The notes beneath the pieces were generated by a model that worked only from the letters and a program-made list of their open reading frames with translations, was not told where the DNA came from and searched no databases. The translations under genes and the position numbers were made by a program. Below are positions 18,004 to 26,544 of a stretch of DNA of 64,000 bases, piece after piece; position 1 is the stretch's first letter; each line of letters begins with the position of its first letter. Location of the stretch: assembly GCF_000197735.1 (NCBI RefSeq), contig NC_014550.1, forward strand, positions 2,108,001 to 2,172,000, in the 5' to 3' direction. The DNA comes from Glutamicibacter arilaitensis Re117. Its GTDB lineage: Bacteria; Actinomycetota; Actinomycetes; Actinomycetales; Micrococcaceae.

Positions 18004-19221
18004 ATGGCCCAACCGGTCGCTCACCTCACGCGACAGAGAGTTACGGAACGCACCAGTATCAATCTAATATTCCTCCTTGCAGGATTATCTTTTGCAACTT
18101 GGGCCGGCCGCCTTTCCATCATCGACGCTGTTTTTGATTTCTCCGGTTTGAACCTCGGGTCATTCCTGATCTGCAGCACCATTGGCATCTTGCTGGGCAT
18201 TGCGCTCATCCCGACGGTAAGCAAATTCGTTCCGACGGGTCGATTGCTCTGTTGCCTGCCACTGGGATTAGCAGCCTGCCTGGTCATCCTTGGCATCGCG
18301 ATTTCGGTTACCGAAGACGCCACTCTCGCATACATAACCCTGTTCTTTTATGGGCTTGTTTTCGGCTGTCTAGACATCATGATGAATGTCAGCGGCGCAC
18401 AGGTGGAACGTCGTGCTGGACGTAGCATCATGCCTTCGCTTCACGGTTTCTTTAGTTTGGGCACGCTCATTGGTGCTGGCATGGCCACGGCCACCATCGC
18501 TTTGAAGATCCCCTCGATTTGGCATTTCGCTTTCGTAGCAGTCCTAATCGCTGCATTCGCATACATTGCCCGTCAAGGGCCAACACACTGGGAAAATGAA
18601 AGCATCTCGCCCACCAAGAGGAATGTTCAGTACGACCGCGCCAAGTCAGCAAAGAGGCTAGGTCTTTTGCTCTTGCTTGGCCTCATGGTTGCCGGGCTGA
18701 GCTTCACCGAAGGCGCGGCCAATGACTGGATCGCTGTGGCCTCTGTTAACGGTCATGGGTTCAAACACCAAATTGGGGCGCTCATGTTCACCCTATTCGT
18801 CGGGGCCATGACGCTGGGACGCTTTGCCGGCGGTCGTCTGGTGGACCGTTTCGGAACGAGAAATACCCTTTTGCTCATGGGCACTGTCGGCCTACTCGGC
18901 GTTGCCTTATTCATCACCGGCACGAACCCTTATATTGTCGGTCTCGGCGCAACCGCGTGGGGCCTTGGCAGCTCTCTGGGCTTCCCATTGGGGATGAGCA
19001 TCGCCGCTTCGCGCGGTGAACGCCTAGGACCAAAGGCCGTGAGCATCGTCAGCGCATTTGGCTACGGCGCAATGCTCGGGGGCCCTCCCTTTATCGGTTT
19101 CGTCGTCGACACCATAAGGTTGCCTCAAGCCCTGTGGATTTGCGCTGTTGTCCTGGTCATCTCATTGTTGCTAACGCCTGCGGTGACGCGCATTCGCAAG
19201 CCAGCGTACAAGGATGCCTAA
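18004..19221 (+). CDS. Major facilitator superfamily transporter
   Basis: Inner-membrane secondary transporter of 405 aa with about 12 hydrophobic segments. The cytoplasmic loop between the halves carries RAKSAKRLG, and the MFS signature appears as GRFAGGRLVDRFGTRN in the second half. The overall pattern is closest to FucP/YbjJ-like permeases; the substrate cannot be read from the sequence. ATG at 18004 follows AAAGGAA by about 9 nt. It overlaps the stop of the convergent Lrp gene by 4 bp. Confidence 0.88.
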   Translation: MAQPVAHLTRQRVTERTSINLIFLLAGLSFATWAGRLSIIDAVFDFSGLNLGSFLICSTIGILLGIALIPTVSKFVPTGRLLCCLPLGLAACLVILGIAISVTEDATLAYITLFFYGLVFGCLDIMMNVSGAQVERRAGRSIMPSLHGFFSLGTLIGAGMATATIALKIPSIWHFAFVAVLIAAFAYIARQGPTHWENESISPTKRNVQYDRAKSAKRLGLLLLLGLMVAGLSFTEGAANDWIAVASVNGHGFKHQIGALMFTLFVGAMTLGRFAGGRLVDRFGTRNTLLLMGTVGLLGVALFITGTNPYIVGLGATAWGLGSSLGFPLGMSIAASRGERLGPKAVSIVSAFGYGAMLGGPPFIGFVVDTIRLPQALWICAVVLVISLLLTPAVTRIRKPAYKDA

Positions 19222-19664
19222 ACGGGAAGTGTTGCCCGCTCTTTGATATTCCGCATGACAATAGTGCTCGTGAGCTTTTCCACTCCGGGTAGATCCACGA
19301 GCACCTCGTCATAGACGCGCTGATAGTGCGGCAGGTCTTTTGCGAAGACGCGTAGCAAGAAGTCTGGCTCGCCAAAGAGCCGTTGCGCATCAACAATCAG
19401 TTCTTCACGTTCTACAGCCAGCTCGAAATTCTTAAGTTGTGCCCGGTCCTTGAGCGTAACGAAAACGAGCGCTTCGAATCCCAAACCAACTTGCTCCGGG
19501 TCAATTACGGCTTGATACCCGGTAATCACTCCCCTGCGCTCTAGATCCTTAATCCTCCGATGGCAGGGGGCGACCGATAGCCCCACTTTGGCAGCCACTG
19601 CAGTGGCACTCATACGCCCGTCATTCTGCAGCTCAGCCAAGATAGAGCGATCTAATTCATCCAT
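19218..19664 (-). CDS. Lrp/AsnC-family transcriptional regulator
   Basis: 148-aa feast/famine regulator. Residues 1-60 form the helix-turn-helix (LDRSILAELQNDGRMSATAV and VGLSVAPCHRRIKDLERRG), and residues about 65-145 form the RAM ligand-binding domain. It is divergent from a LysE-family exporter, the usual partner arrangement for amino-acid-sensing regulators that control export. Its ligand is probably an amino acid. Confidence 0.92.
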   Translation of the reverse strand: MDELDRSILAELQNDGRMSATAVAAKVGLSVAPCHRRIKDLERRGVITGYQAVIDPEQVGLGFEALVFVTLKDRAQLKNFELAVEREELIVDAQRLFGEPDFLLRVFAKDLPHYQRVYDEVLVDLPGVEKLTSTIVMRNIKERATLPV

Positions 19665-19733
19665 GCTTCCAGACTACATCACAAGAATTTTGCGCTAATT
19701 CCGCATATTGGCGGATTTTATTGTTGATAAACA

Positions 19734-19751
19734 GAATCTTTCCAAAGATTC
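19734..19751 (+). promoter_or_regulatory. Perfect 18-bp palindrome in the lrp-lysE divergent region
   Basis: GAATCTTT-CC-AAAGATTC, about 70 bp upstream of the Lrp start; likely operator. Confidence 0.4.
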
Positions 19752-19773
19752 GGCAACCACATTTCGTGCATTT

Positions 19774-19799
19774 TTCCCTACTGTTATGACAGTACGGAA
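19774..19799 (+). promoter_or_regulatory. 26-bp dyad before the LysE gene
   Basis: TTCC-c-TACTGT-TATG-ACAGTA-c-GGAA, ending about 22 bp before the LysE start. Candidate binding site for the divergent Lrp-family regulator. Confidence 0.4.
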
Positions 19800-19820
19800 A
19801 TATAGATGGTAGGAGTAGCA

Positions 19821-20537
19821 ATGGACCTCGCGCAGTTCACCGGATTCCTCTTGGTGTCGGTAACCTTGGCCTGCACTCCCGGGGCCGACTGGGCGTACAT
19901 CATTTCCTCTGCACTCGGTAAAACAAGTTACCGCCCCGCGGTCTGGGGATTGCTTTCTGGCTACCTGGTCCACACGGCATTACTCGTGTGCGGAATCGCA
20001 ACTTTAGTGGCCAGTTCACCAACCCTGCTGATGTGGCTCACTGCAGCTGGTTCGATTTACTTGTTGTGGCTCGGCATCTCTACTCTACGTTCAGCCAAAC
20101 GAGCCAAATTCTTTGCACCCGATACGTCTACAAGGTTCGATCCTGCTACCGGAAACCTCGATTCGCCCCCGCACCCACGCGATGAAACCGGCAGCCCTAT
20201 TGCGGTACTGGAAAAAGTGCGCCATCAGTCACCGAGCAAGCAGTTCTTCAAGGGATCGCTCACGAGTGGCACAAACCCCAAAGCATTGTTGCTATATGTA
20301 GCACTCATTCCGCAGTACCTGGATTCCTCGCAGAAGCTCCCCTTGTCCCTGCAGACCGGCGCCCTCGGATTGACTCATTTCGCGGTATCCGTCCTCGTAT
20401 ACTTCTCGGTAGCCATGGCAGCCAAGGCCCTGCTTCGATCCCGACCGCTGGCAGCGCGAATCGTAACCCTCTGCTCCGGAATCATCATGATCCTCCTTTC
20501 CTTGGGCCTGATCTATGAGCAATTCTTCGTCGCATAA
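19821..20537 (+). CDS. LysE-family amino-acid exporter
   Basis: Membrane translocator of the LysE/RhtB superfamily, 238 aa, about six transmembrane segments. Family pattern: early TLACTPGADWAYIISSALG, YLVHTALLVCG, and the late GTNPKALLLYVALIPQYLD. A hydrophilic central loop of about 50 residues separates the halves. ATG at 19821 follows TAGGAG by 4 nt; the in-frame ATG at 19806 lies upstream of this site. It pairs divergently with an Lrp regulator, so it probably exports an amino acid. Confidence 0.92.
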   Translation: MDLAQFTGFLLVSVTLACTPGADWAYIISSALGKTSYRPAVWGLLSGYLVHTALLVCGIATLVASSPTLLMWLTAAGSIYLLWLGISTLRSAKRAKFFAPDTSTRFDPATGNLDSPPHPRDETGSPIAVLEKVRHQSPSKQFFKGSLTSGTNPKALLLYVALIPQYLDSSQKLPLSLQTGALGLTHFAVSVLVYFSVAMAAKALLRSRPLAARIVTLCSGIIMILLSLGLIYEQFFVA

Positions 20538-20544
20538 GAAAAAA

Positions 20545-20579
20545 TTGAACACCGATCAAGACAATTGAACGGTGATCAA
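20545..20579 (+). promoter_or_regulatory. Two tandem BioQ-like operators before the biotin operon
   Basis: TTGAACACCGATCAA (20545-20559) and TTGAACGGTGATCAA (20565-20579) both fit TGAAC-N3-G[AT]T, the core of the actinobacterial BioQ site as I recall it. Centres are 20 bp apart, on the same helix face. A -10-like TATGCT follows at 20581-20586, with AAGACA at -35 (17-bp spacer), so site 2 sits in the spacer. Confidence 0.6.
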
Positions 20580-20589
20580 GTATGCTCGT

Positions 20590-20613
20590 AATCGATGGCT
20601 TTCCGGTCATCGA
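20590..20613 (+). promoter_or_regulatory. Stem-loop in the leader of the biotin operon
   Basis: ATCGATG and CATCGAT can pair around a 10-nt loop in the roughly 95-nt leader between the -10 box and bioM. Function unknown; too small for a recognised riboswitch. Confidence 0.25.
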
Positions 20614-20684
20614 TAACGCAGGCCTGAGACACTACTCCATCGCTGAGTTAGTCGTTCAAGCTATGACCTCGCGCTGGAGCATAC

Positions 20685-21374
20685 GTGGAACTACCCCCAA
20701 TTCTTTTTGAGAATGTCACCGTCAAATTTGAAGATCGTGATGTTCTCAAAGATGTTTGCCTTACGCTAAGCGAGCAGCGCATCGGTATCATCGGGGCAAA
20801 CGGAGCAGGAAAGAGCACTCTCTCCCGGCTGATTAACGGGCTTGTTTTACCGACGCACGGTACCGTGCACGTGGGCAACTTGAACACCCACAAGCATGCG
20901 AAGCAGATCCGCCGTGATGTCGGTTTTGTCTTTCAAAATCCAGCCAATCAAATCATCATGCCGCTCGTTTCCGAAGACATCGCATTCGGACTGAAGAATC
21001 TGCAGATCTCTAAAGTCGAACGCCAAACAAGAGTGCAGGAAACCTTGGCGGAATTGAACATCTCGCACTTATCAGATCGCGAAAGCCACACCCTGTCCGG
21101 CGGCGAACAGCAGATGGTTGCACTTGCTTCCGTATTGGCGATGCAACCACGAACAATTGTCTTCGATGAACCGACGACGATGTTGGATCTGCGCAATCGG
21201 CTGGCCTTCCAAGAGGAAGTCGCCAAACTCGCCCAACGTGCGATTGTTGTGACCCATGATTTGGAGATTCTCGAAGATTTCGACAGGGTTCTGGTAGTGA
21301 CTGATGGGGCGATCGCATTCGACGGTCACCCTATGGAAGCAATCGCTCATTACCGTCAGTGGAGCCACGCATGA
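20685..21374 (+). CDS. bioM: Biotin ECF transporter ATPase BioM
   Basis: ABC ATPase powering biotin uptake with BioN and BioY. The 229-aa protein has Walker A GANGAGKST, signature LSGGEQQ and Walker B TIVFDEPT followed by switch His in VVTHDLE. It is a Cbi/Ecf-type ATPase. The GTG start at 20685 follows TGGAGC. Its stop overlaps the bioN start (ATGA), showing translational coupling. It is the first gene of a five-gene operon. Confidence 0.93.
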   Translation: MELPPILFENVTVKFEDRDVLKDVCLTLSEQRIGIIGANGAGKSTLSRLINGLVLPTHGTVHVGNLNTHKHAKQIRRDVGFVFQNPANQIIMPLVSEDIAFGLKNLQISKVERQTRVQETLAELNISHLSDRESHTLSGGEQQMVALASVLAMQPRTIVFDEPTTMLDLRNRLAFQEEVAKLAQRAIVVTHDLEILEDFDRVLVVTDGAIAFDGHPMEAIAHYRQWSHA

Positions 21375-21976
21375 TCGCATCCAAGAATCGTTCATATCTG
21401 GCACGCATTAGACCAGGCTGGAAATTCGGTGCCTTGCTGGTGCTGAGCATTGGCCTGTATTTGATCAACTCATGGCTGATCTTGTTGTCGATTTTCATCC
21501 TAAGTGTGGTGTTGCTTCTTACGGCCAGAGTTGATTTCAAGCAGTTGCGTATGCCGTTACTGTCACTTGCCATGATTCTGAGCGTTGTGTTTATTCTCCT
21601 CGGTCTGCAAACAGATTGGACTAAAGCCGTCGTTTCGGTTCTGCGGCTGTTGACCATGTGCCTTCTGGCTTATTCGGTAAGCCTCACAACAAGCTTTGAT
21701 GCCATGTTGGAGTTGTTTCAACAAGTTGCTTCACCGTTGCGCTTCATCGGGGCAAATCCAGCACAAATCGCCTTGGGACTGTCCATGACGATTCGCTTCA
21801 TCCCGGAACTCAAAAAGGTCTATCTCGAAGTTCGCGAGGCGCAGCATGCGCGCGGACTTGGCAATAATCCACTGGCCGTGAGTGTCCCCCTCGTTATCCG
21901 TTCTCTTAAGATCGCTGACGAAACCGCCGAAGCACTAGACGCCCGCGGTTATGATTCAGCGTCCTACCAGCGCTAA
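21371..21976 (+). CDS. bioN: Biotin ECF transporter transmembrane protein BioN
   Basis: EcfT-family scaffold subunit, 201 aa, which couples the ATPase to the BioY substrate-binding component. It has about four to five hydrophobic segments and the family motif pattern in VREAQHARGLG (ARG coupling helix) and DETAEALDARGYD. The ATG at 21371 overlaps the bioM stop by four bases; a GTG-free upstream extension to 21359 is less likely. It is followed by bioY after 45 bp. Confidence 0.93.
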   Translation: MIASKNRSYLARIRPGWKFGALLVLSIGLYLINSWLILLSIFILSVVLLLTARVDFKQLRMPLLSLAMILSVVFILLGLQTDWTKAVVSVLRLLTMCLLAYSVSLTTSFDAMLELFQQVASPLRFIGANPAQIALGLSMTIRFIPELKKVYLEVREAQHARGLGNNPLAVSVPLVIRSLKIADETAEALDARGYDSASYQR

Positions 21977-22021
21977 TTGCGCAATCACCTTTCACCTTCA
22001 CTCGTATTCCAAGGATCACCC

Positions 22022-22603
22022 ATGTCGATAAATACTGCTTCAACATCCCAAACTCGAAATACGGTCTATGTCGCTGTCTTTGCGGCCATGATCGCGGCCA
22101 TGGGGCTCCTCCCGCCCATCACTTTAGGGATCATTCCTGTACCCATTACCCTGCAGACCTTGGGCGTCATGCTGGCAGGAGCACTGTTGGGCCCTTGGCG
22201 CGGAGCCTTAGCCTCGTCGGTGGTGGTGATTCTGTCTTTGGCTGGGTTGCCACTCCTGGCAGGCGGACGCGGCGGACTCGGTATCCTGTTTGGACCAACC
22301 GGAGGTTACCTGGTTGGTTGGATTTTCGGATCATTGGTGATTGGAGCACTCTTCAAGTACTGGGTTCTGCGCAATGAAAATAAGACCGTACGCTTCATCA
22401 CCGGTCTGTTCTCAGTCCTCGTTGGCGGCGTCGCAGTCATCTACTTGTTCGGAGTCCCTTGGACCGCAGTTGTGACCGGCCTGGATCTGCGCACTTCGCT
22501 GATTGGTTCCTTGGGTTTTCTGCCAGGTGACATCTTGAAAGCAGTCGTGACCACTCTGGTAGCGCTCACCGTGCATCACAGCTACCGTGGCTTGATGAAG
22601 TAG
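22022..22603 (+). CDS. bioY: Biotin transporter substrate-binding subunit BioY
   Basis: S component of the biotin ECF transporter, 193 aa, six membrane segments. Family hallmarks: LGIIPVPITLQTLGVMLAGALLG near the N-terminus in parts, LPLLAGGRGGLG, FGPTGGYLVGW and late GFLPGDILKA. ATG at 22022 follows CCAAGGA by 7 nt; longer upstream frames are less supported. The presence of BioMNY together indicates a dedicated high-affinity biotin importer. Confidence 0.95.
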   Translation: MSINTASTSQTRNTVYVAVFAAMIAAMGLLPPITLGIIPVPITLQTLGVMLAGALLGPWRGALASSVVVILSLAGLPLLAGGRGGLGILFGPTGGYLVGWIFGSLVIGALFKYWVLRNENKTVRFITGLFSVLVGGVAVIYLFGVPWTAVVTGLDLRTSLIGSLGFLPGDILKAVVTTLVALTVHHSYRGLMK

Positions 22604-22607
22604 AAAA

Positions 22608-24047
22608 ATGAAACTGTGGCAGGAGCTGGCACGATGGGCCAACGAACGACCGGAGCATCTTGCCGTCCTGACTCCAGATCACCAGCTGACTTACGCGCAG
22701 CTACACCGACGAAGCTACTGCCTTGCCAACCAATTAACGGAATTATCTGGTCATCGCATCGCAGTGCATACCAACGATCCCATTGAGATGGCCATTGCCT
22801 TCTACGGGATTGTACGCAGCGGGAAAAACATGGTGATCGTCGACCCTGCGTGGCCCTCGAATCTGGCAACGTCAATGGTGTCCAGACTTCGCTGCGATTT
22901 ATCGCTGACCTCCTGGAATTCGCTCTCACACCTTGGCCGTTCTGCCCAATCCGGGAATCACGAGTCACCACTGGCCGAAACACCCGTTGAAACCGCCACG
23001 GATAGTTCCGATACACACGGCCTGCTCGTCATCTGCACTTCCGGTAGCTCTTCGTATCCAAAACCGGTACTCCGGACTTTCGCCTCGTGGGAGCAATCCC
23101 TGAATTGCGGCGCTGATATCTTGGGTGCAACACCAATTGCAGCCACCCTCTGTCCTGGGCCGATATCCCATGGGCTGGGGCTCTACGCAATGATCGAATC
23201 ATTGCATACCGGCGGTACATTCTTGGCTACCGGCAAGTGGGATCCAACCGGCGTGCGCACGTTGGTCGAGAAGACTATTTGCACAAGAATCGTGACCGTC
23301 CCTACGATTCTCTCCAAACTACTTTCTCTTCTTGGACCCGAACTGCTCTCCAACCTTCGTACGGTGGTCAGCGGAGGTGAGGCTCTGAACCAAGACACAG
23401 TTCGAGAACTGTACCGGGTCGCACCGAGAGTACAGTGCCTCGAATACTTCGGCAGTAGTGAACACAGCCTGATCGCCTACCGGGAGCGCGGCTTAGCCCA
23501 ATCAGCTCCACCGCATTTTGACGGGCAGTTATTCCCTGGAGTTCGAGCGCACATCCATGAAATGGATCCGCAAACCGGATTCGGGCAGCTCTATGTTGAT
23601 AGCCCATTCAATTCAAAAGGCTACGACCCCAGTTCTGAGACCAATATTTCCCGATGCGGATCATCGATCTGCATTGGAGATCGTGCACGAATAGAGGAAA
23701 CCGGACGCATCATGATCTCCCGCCGTGATGATCAGATGCTCAATTTGAATGGAAATAATATCCATACCGGCGAAGTCAGCGCAGCACTTGAAGCCGTGGG
23801 ACTACCGAATGCCATCGTGCAACTGGTTGAACTGGATGGGACACCGACGTTGGTTGCCTACACCGTTGATCCACCAAAAAATCCAGCGACACTGCTAGCC
23901 GAGCTTCAGGAATATTTGCCGCAATACAAGGTTCCGCATCAAATCATTTACCTACGAGCCTGGCCAGAATCCTTCAGCGGAAAACTGAAAACCAAGGATC
24001 TCAATATCCAGCACCTCGAAATCCAACGGAGCGACGATCTGCGATGA
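22608..24047 (+). CDS. AMP-binding acyl-CoA ligase in the biotin operon (YhfT-like)
   Basis: Adenylate-forming enzyme, 479 aa. The ATP-binding loop reads CTSGSSSYPKPV (a variant of TSGSTGxPK); then YFGSSEHSLIAY, GDRARIEE-type hinge context, RRDDQMLNLNGNNIHTGEV, and a late SGKLKTKDL that provides the C-terminal Lys. It starts 4 bp after bioY. In Bacillus, yhfU(bioY)-yhfT-yhfS form a BirA-regulated operon with the same pair of enzyme types, so a role in biotin-precursor or acyl-CoA metabolism is inferred. The natural acid is unknown. Confidence 0.85.
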   Translation: MKLWQELARWANERPEHLAVLTPDHQLTYAQLHRRSYCLANQLTELSGHRIAVHTNDPIEMAIAFYGIVRSGKNMVIVDPAWPSNLATSMVSRLRCDLSLTSWNSLSHLGRSAQSGNHESPLAETPVETATDSSDTHGLLVICTSGSSSYPKPVLRTFASWEQSLNCGADILGATPIAATLCPGPISHGLGLYAMIESLHTGGTFLATGKWDPTGVRTLVEKTICTRIVTVPTILSKLLSLLGPELLSNLRTVVSGGEALNQDTVRELYRVAPRVQCLEYFGSSEHSLIAYRERGLAQSAPPHFDGQLFPGVRAHIHEMDPQTGFGQLYVDSPFNSKGYDPSSETNISRCGSSICIGDRARIEETGRIMISRRDDQMLNLNGNNIHTGEVSAALEAVGLPNAIVQLVELDGTPTLVAYTVDPPKNPATLLAELQEYLPQYKVPHQIIYLRAWPESFSGKLKTKDLNIQHLEIQRSDDLR

Positions 24048-25222
24048 ACAATGCATACATCATCAATGCTGCACGCACCCCCATCGTGCGAGCAGGCAAA
24101 GAGTACTCGCGGATTACTGCCGACCAACTGCTCGCGCAGGTAATCGATGAGCTAGTGGAGCGAAGCGGTATCTCGCCTTTGGAAGTGGACCATGTATTTG
24201 CTGGTAGTGCGGCAGGACCAGGTGGAAATATTGCGCGCGTAGCAACTTTGGCATCTGTTCTGCCCGCTACGGTCAGTGCTACTTCGATCGATGCCCAATG
24301 CGCCAGTGGGCTGGAAGCCATTGCCGCTGGAGCACGAATGATCCGAAGCGGAGAAGCGCATTTCGTTGTGGCCGGCGGTGTTGAATCCGTGAGCACTGCT
24401 CCGTGGCGAGTCGAAAAGCAGTCCTCGGCTCTCACCCCGCCGCGCGTGTACTCGCGGGCGCGTTTCACCCCTGCTCCAGATCCTGATCCCGAGATGGGTG
24501 AAGCTGCAGAAAATATCGCCCGGGCTTATGGAATTTCTCGAGAACGGCAAGATGCTTTCGCATTGCGCAGCCACCAACGGGCGCTGCAGGCAAACTTCGA
24601 CGGACACTTCATTCAAGAAATGGTCCCTATCGAAACTAGCAGCGGACGCATAGCGGCAGATTCCTGCCCCAGGTCCGGTCTCACGCTGAGAAAACTCGCT
24701 GCGCTCAAGCCAGCATTTGTTCCCGGTGGCACTGTTACTGCAGGAAATTCCTGTCCAATCAATGACGGGGCCGCTGCAGTCATCTTGGTGAGTGATCAAA
24801 TGCGCCGAAGGCTCAAGGCGAACTTCTCCCTCAAATACCTGGCTGCAGCATCCGGGGCCTGCGATCCTCAAGTTCTAGGTATGGCCGCCGTACCGGCATA
24901 CCGTAAACTCACGGGCCTGCTGCCGCCTGCCAGCGGGACCGGTACTCCCCTGATCGAATTCAACGAGGCTTTTGCCGTACAGGCCCTGGCCTGCCTCGAT
25001 GAGCTGGAGATTCCCGAGGAACAGGTGAACATCAATGGTGGAGCACTCGCGTTAGGACACCCCTACGGAGCCAGCGGAGCTATTTTGGCGACCCGACTCT
25101 ATTGGCAAGCAAAACAAGCACATCTGAACGGCCAGAGGGCCATCGCCCTTATGGCTGCGGCAGGAGGCACCGGAGGCGCCGTGGCCTTTGAATCGGTGTT
25201 GGGACTGCAAACCGGAGAATAG
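24044..25222 (+). CDS. Thiolase-family protein in the biotin operon (YhfS-like)
   Basis: Thiolases make or cleave beta-ketoacyl-CoA. The 392-aa protein has the nucleophile C86 in SIDAQCASGLEA, EFNEAFA, and GGALALGHPYGASGA with the catalytic His. The C-terminal motif, normally CxGGGxG, reads MAAAGGTGG at residues 370-378: the second catalytic Cys is missing. It overlaps the AMP-binding gene by ATGA, so it ends the bioMNY operon. Together with that ligase it may process an acyl-CoA linked to biotin synthesis or scavenging; this is inference. Confidence 0.87.
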   Translation: MNNAYIINAARTPIVRAGKEYSRITADQLLAQVIDELVERSGISPLEVDHVFAGSAAGPGGNIARVATLASVLPATVSATSIDAQCASGLEAIAAGARMIRSGEAHFVVAGGVESVSTAPWRVEKQSSALTPPRVYSRARFTPAPDPDPEMGEAAENIARAYGISRERQDAFALRSHQRALQANFDGHFIQEMVPIETSSGRIAADSCPRSGLTLRKLAALKPAFVPGGTVTAGNSCPINDGAAAVILVSDQMRRRLKANFSLKYLAAASGACDPQVLGMAAVPAYRKLTGLLPPASGTGTPLIEFNEAFAVQALACLDELEIPEEQVNINGGALALGHPYGASGAILATRLYWQAKQAHLNGQRAIALMAAAGGTGGAVAFESVLGLQTGE

Positions 25223-25283
25223 CTGGCTGAGCGAGCGAATACGAAAGCATCCGCTTGCCTCTGAAGCGCTTCTGCTATCTTTT

Positions 25284-25307
25284 CCGCCTTCGAGTACGCG
25301 AAGGCGG
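25284..25307 (+). other. Hairpin in the sufT-thiolase interval
   Basis: CCGCCTTCG and CGAAGGCGG pair around a 6-nt loop, between the convergent thiolase and sufT genes. No T tract, so at best a weak terminator. Confidence 0.35.
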
Positions 25308-25321
25308 TGGAGATAACGCAA

Positions 25322-25353
25322 AGAACCGCTCACCTTTCGCAGTGAGCGGTTCT
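25322..25353 (+). terminator. Hairpin terminator between biotin and suf operons
   Basis: AGAACCGCTCAC and GTGAGCGGTTCT form a 12-bp perfect stem with an 8-nt loop between convergent operons. Confidence 0.75.
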
Positions 25354-25370
25354 GTGCGTATTAGCCGTGA

Positions 25371-25715
25371 TTAGATGTTGAACCCTAGGGCTCGCATCTG
25401 ATCGCGACCATCATCGGTAATGCGTTCTGGACCCCATGGTGGCATCCAAACCCAGTTCAGTCGGTGCTCGTCTACAACGCTCTCCAGCGCCTGGCCAACC
25501 TGCTCCTCGATGATATCGGTGAGCGGGCAAGCAGCGGTGGTCAGCGTAAGGTCCAGCAAGAGTACGCCGTCTTCTGCGTACTTCAGGCCGTACAGCAAAC
25601 CCAGGTCGACAATATTGACACCCAATTCAGGGTCAATGACGTCCTTGAGCGCTTCCTCAACGTCTTCCAGAGGAGTCGTAGTGGCTCCCGTGCTCTGTTC
25701 GGTCGATTCGCTCAT
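25371..25715 (-). CDS. sufT: Fe-S cluster assembly factor SufT (MIP18/DUF59)
   Basis: Small (114-aa) DUF59 protein implicated in maturation of Fe-S proteins. Landmarks: VIDPELGVNIVDLGLLYG, the conserved Cys in TTAACPLTDIIEEQ and the PPWGPERIT end segment. It starts 10 bp after sufC, as the last gene of the sufRBDC-T operon. An N-terminal low-complexity segment of about 15 residues precedes the domain. Confidence 0.94.
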   Translation of the reverse strand: MSESTEQSTGATTTPLEDVEEALKDVIDPELGVNIVDLGLLYGLKYAEDGVLLLDLTLTTAACPLTDIIEEQVGQALESVVDEHRLNWVWMPPWGPERITDDGRDQMRALGFNI

Positions 25716-25725
25716 GACTGTAACC

Positions 25726-26484
25726 TTAGGCCTTGACGTTCAGGTAGCGGTCGTAGCCTTCTTCTTCCAGACGGTCAGCCAGCTCCGGGCCGCCCTGTTC
25801 TGCAACCCGGCCGTCCACGAACACGTGCACGAATTCTGGCTTGATGTAGCGCAGGATGCGGGTGTAGTGGGTGATGAGCAGGGTGCCCATTTCATTTTCT
25901 TCCTGAGCGCGGTTAACGCCTTCGGAGACAACCTTCAGCGCGTCAACGTCCAGACCGGAGTCAGTCTCGTCCAGTACTGCGAACTTAGGCTTGAACAGTT
26001 CCAGCTGCAGGATTTCTACGCGCTTCTTCTCGCCACCGGAGAAGCCTTCGTTGACGTTACGGCCAGCGAAGTCGGCATCGATCTTCAGCTTGCTCATGGC
26101 TTCCTTGACGTCCTTGGTCCAGGTACGCAGCTTCGGAGCTTCGCCGTCGATTGCGGTCTTGGCGGTACGCAGGAAGTTGGTCATGGTTACGCCTGGTACC
26201 TCTACTGGGTACTGCATAGCCAGGAACAGGCCAGCCTTGGCACGCTCGTCAACGCTCATCTCCAGGACATCTTCACCGTCGAGGGTGATGGTGCCGGAGG
26301 TGACGTTGTAGCGTGGGTGGCCAGCGATGGTCGCAGCCAAGGTCGACTTGCCCGAGCCGTTAGGGCCCATGATTGCGTGGGTTTCGCCGGTCTTGATGGT
26401 CAGGGTTACACCCTTGAGAATTTCCTTCTCGCCCTGCTCGGTGTCAATCGAGACGTGCAGGTCCTTGATTTCCAGAGTAGACAT
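25726..26484 (-). CDS. sufC: Fe-S assembly ATPase SufC
   Basis: ABC-type ATPase of the SufBCD scaffold that builds Fe-S clusters. 252 aa, with Walker A GPNGSGKST, signature FSGGEKKR, and Walker B FAVLDETDSGLDVDAL, the SufC-specific variant. Cytoplasmic. It lies 60 bp after sufD. Confidence 0.97.
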   Translation of the reverse strand: MSTLEIKDLHVSIDTEQGEKEILKGVTLTIKTGETHAIMGPNGSGKSTLAATIAGHPRYNVTSGTITLDGEDVLEMSVDERAKAGLFLAMQYPVEVPGVTMTNFLRTAKTAIDGEAPKLRTWTKDVKEAMSKLKIDADFAGRNVNEGFSGGEKKRVEILQLELFKPKFAVLDETDSGLDVDALKVVSEGVNRAQEENEMGTLLITHYTRILRYIKPEFVHVFVDGRVAEQGGPELADRLEEEGYDRYLNVKA

Positions 26485-26544
26485 ACGTCGTTCCGTTTCT
26501 TTCTAAAAAGCTCTAAGGCTAAAAACTGGTGAAGCAAGCACTGA

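Noticed and set aside
20587..20684. Riboswitch in the biotin operon leader
   Set aside because: Only one small stem-loop in a leader of about 95 nt; the region is controlled more plausibly by the two protein-operator sites upstream.
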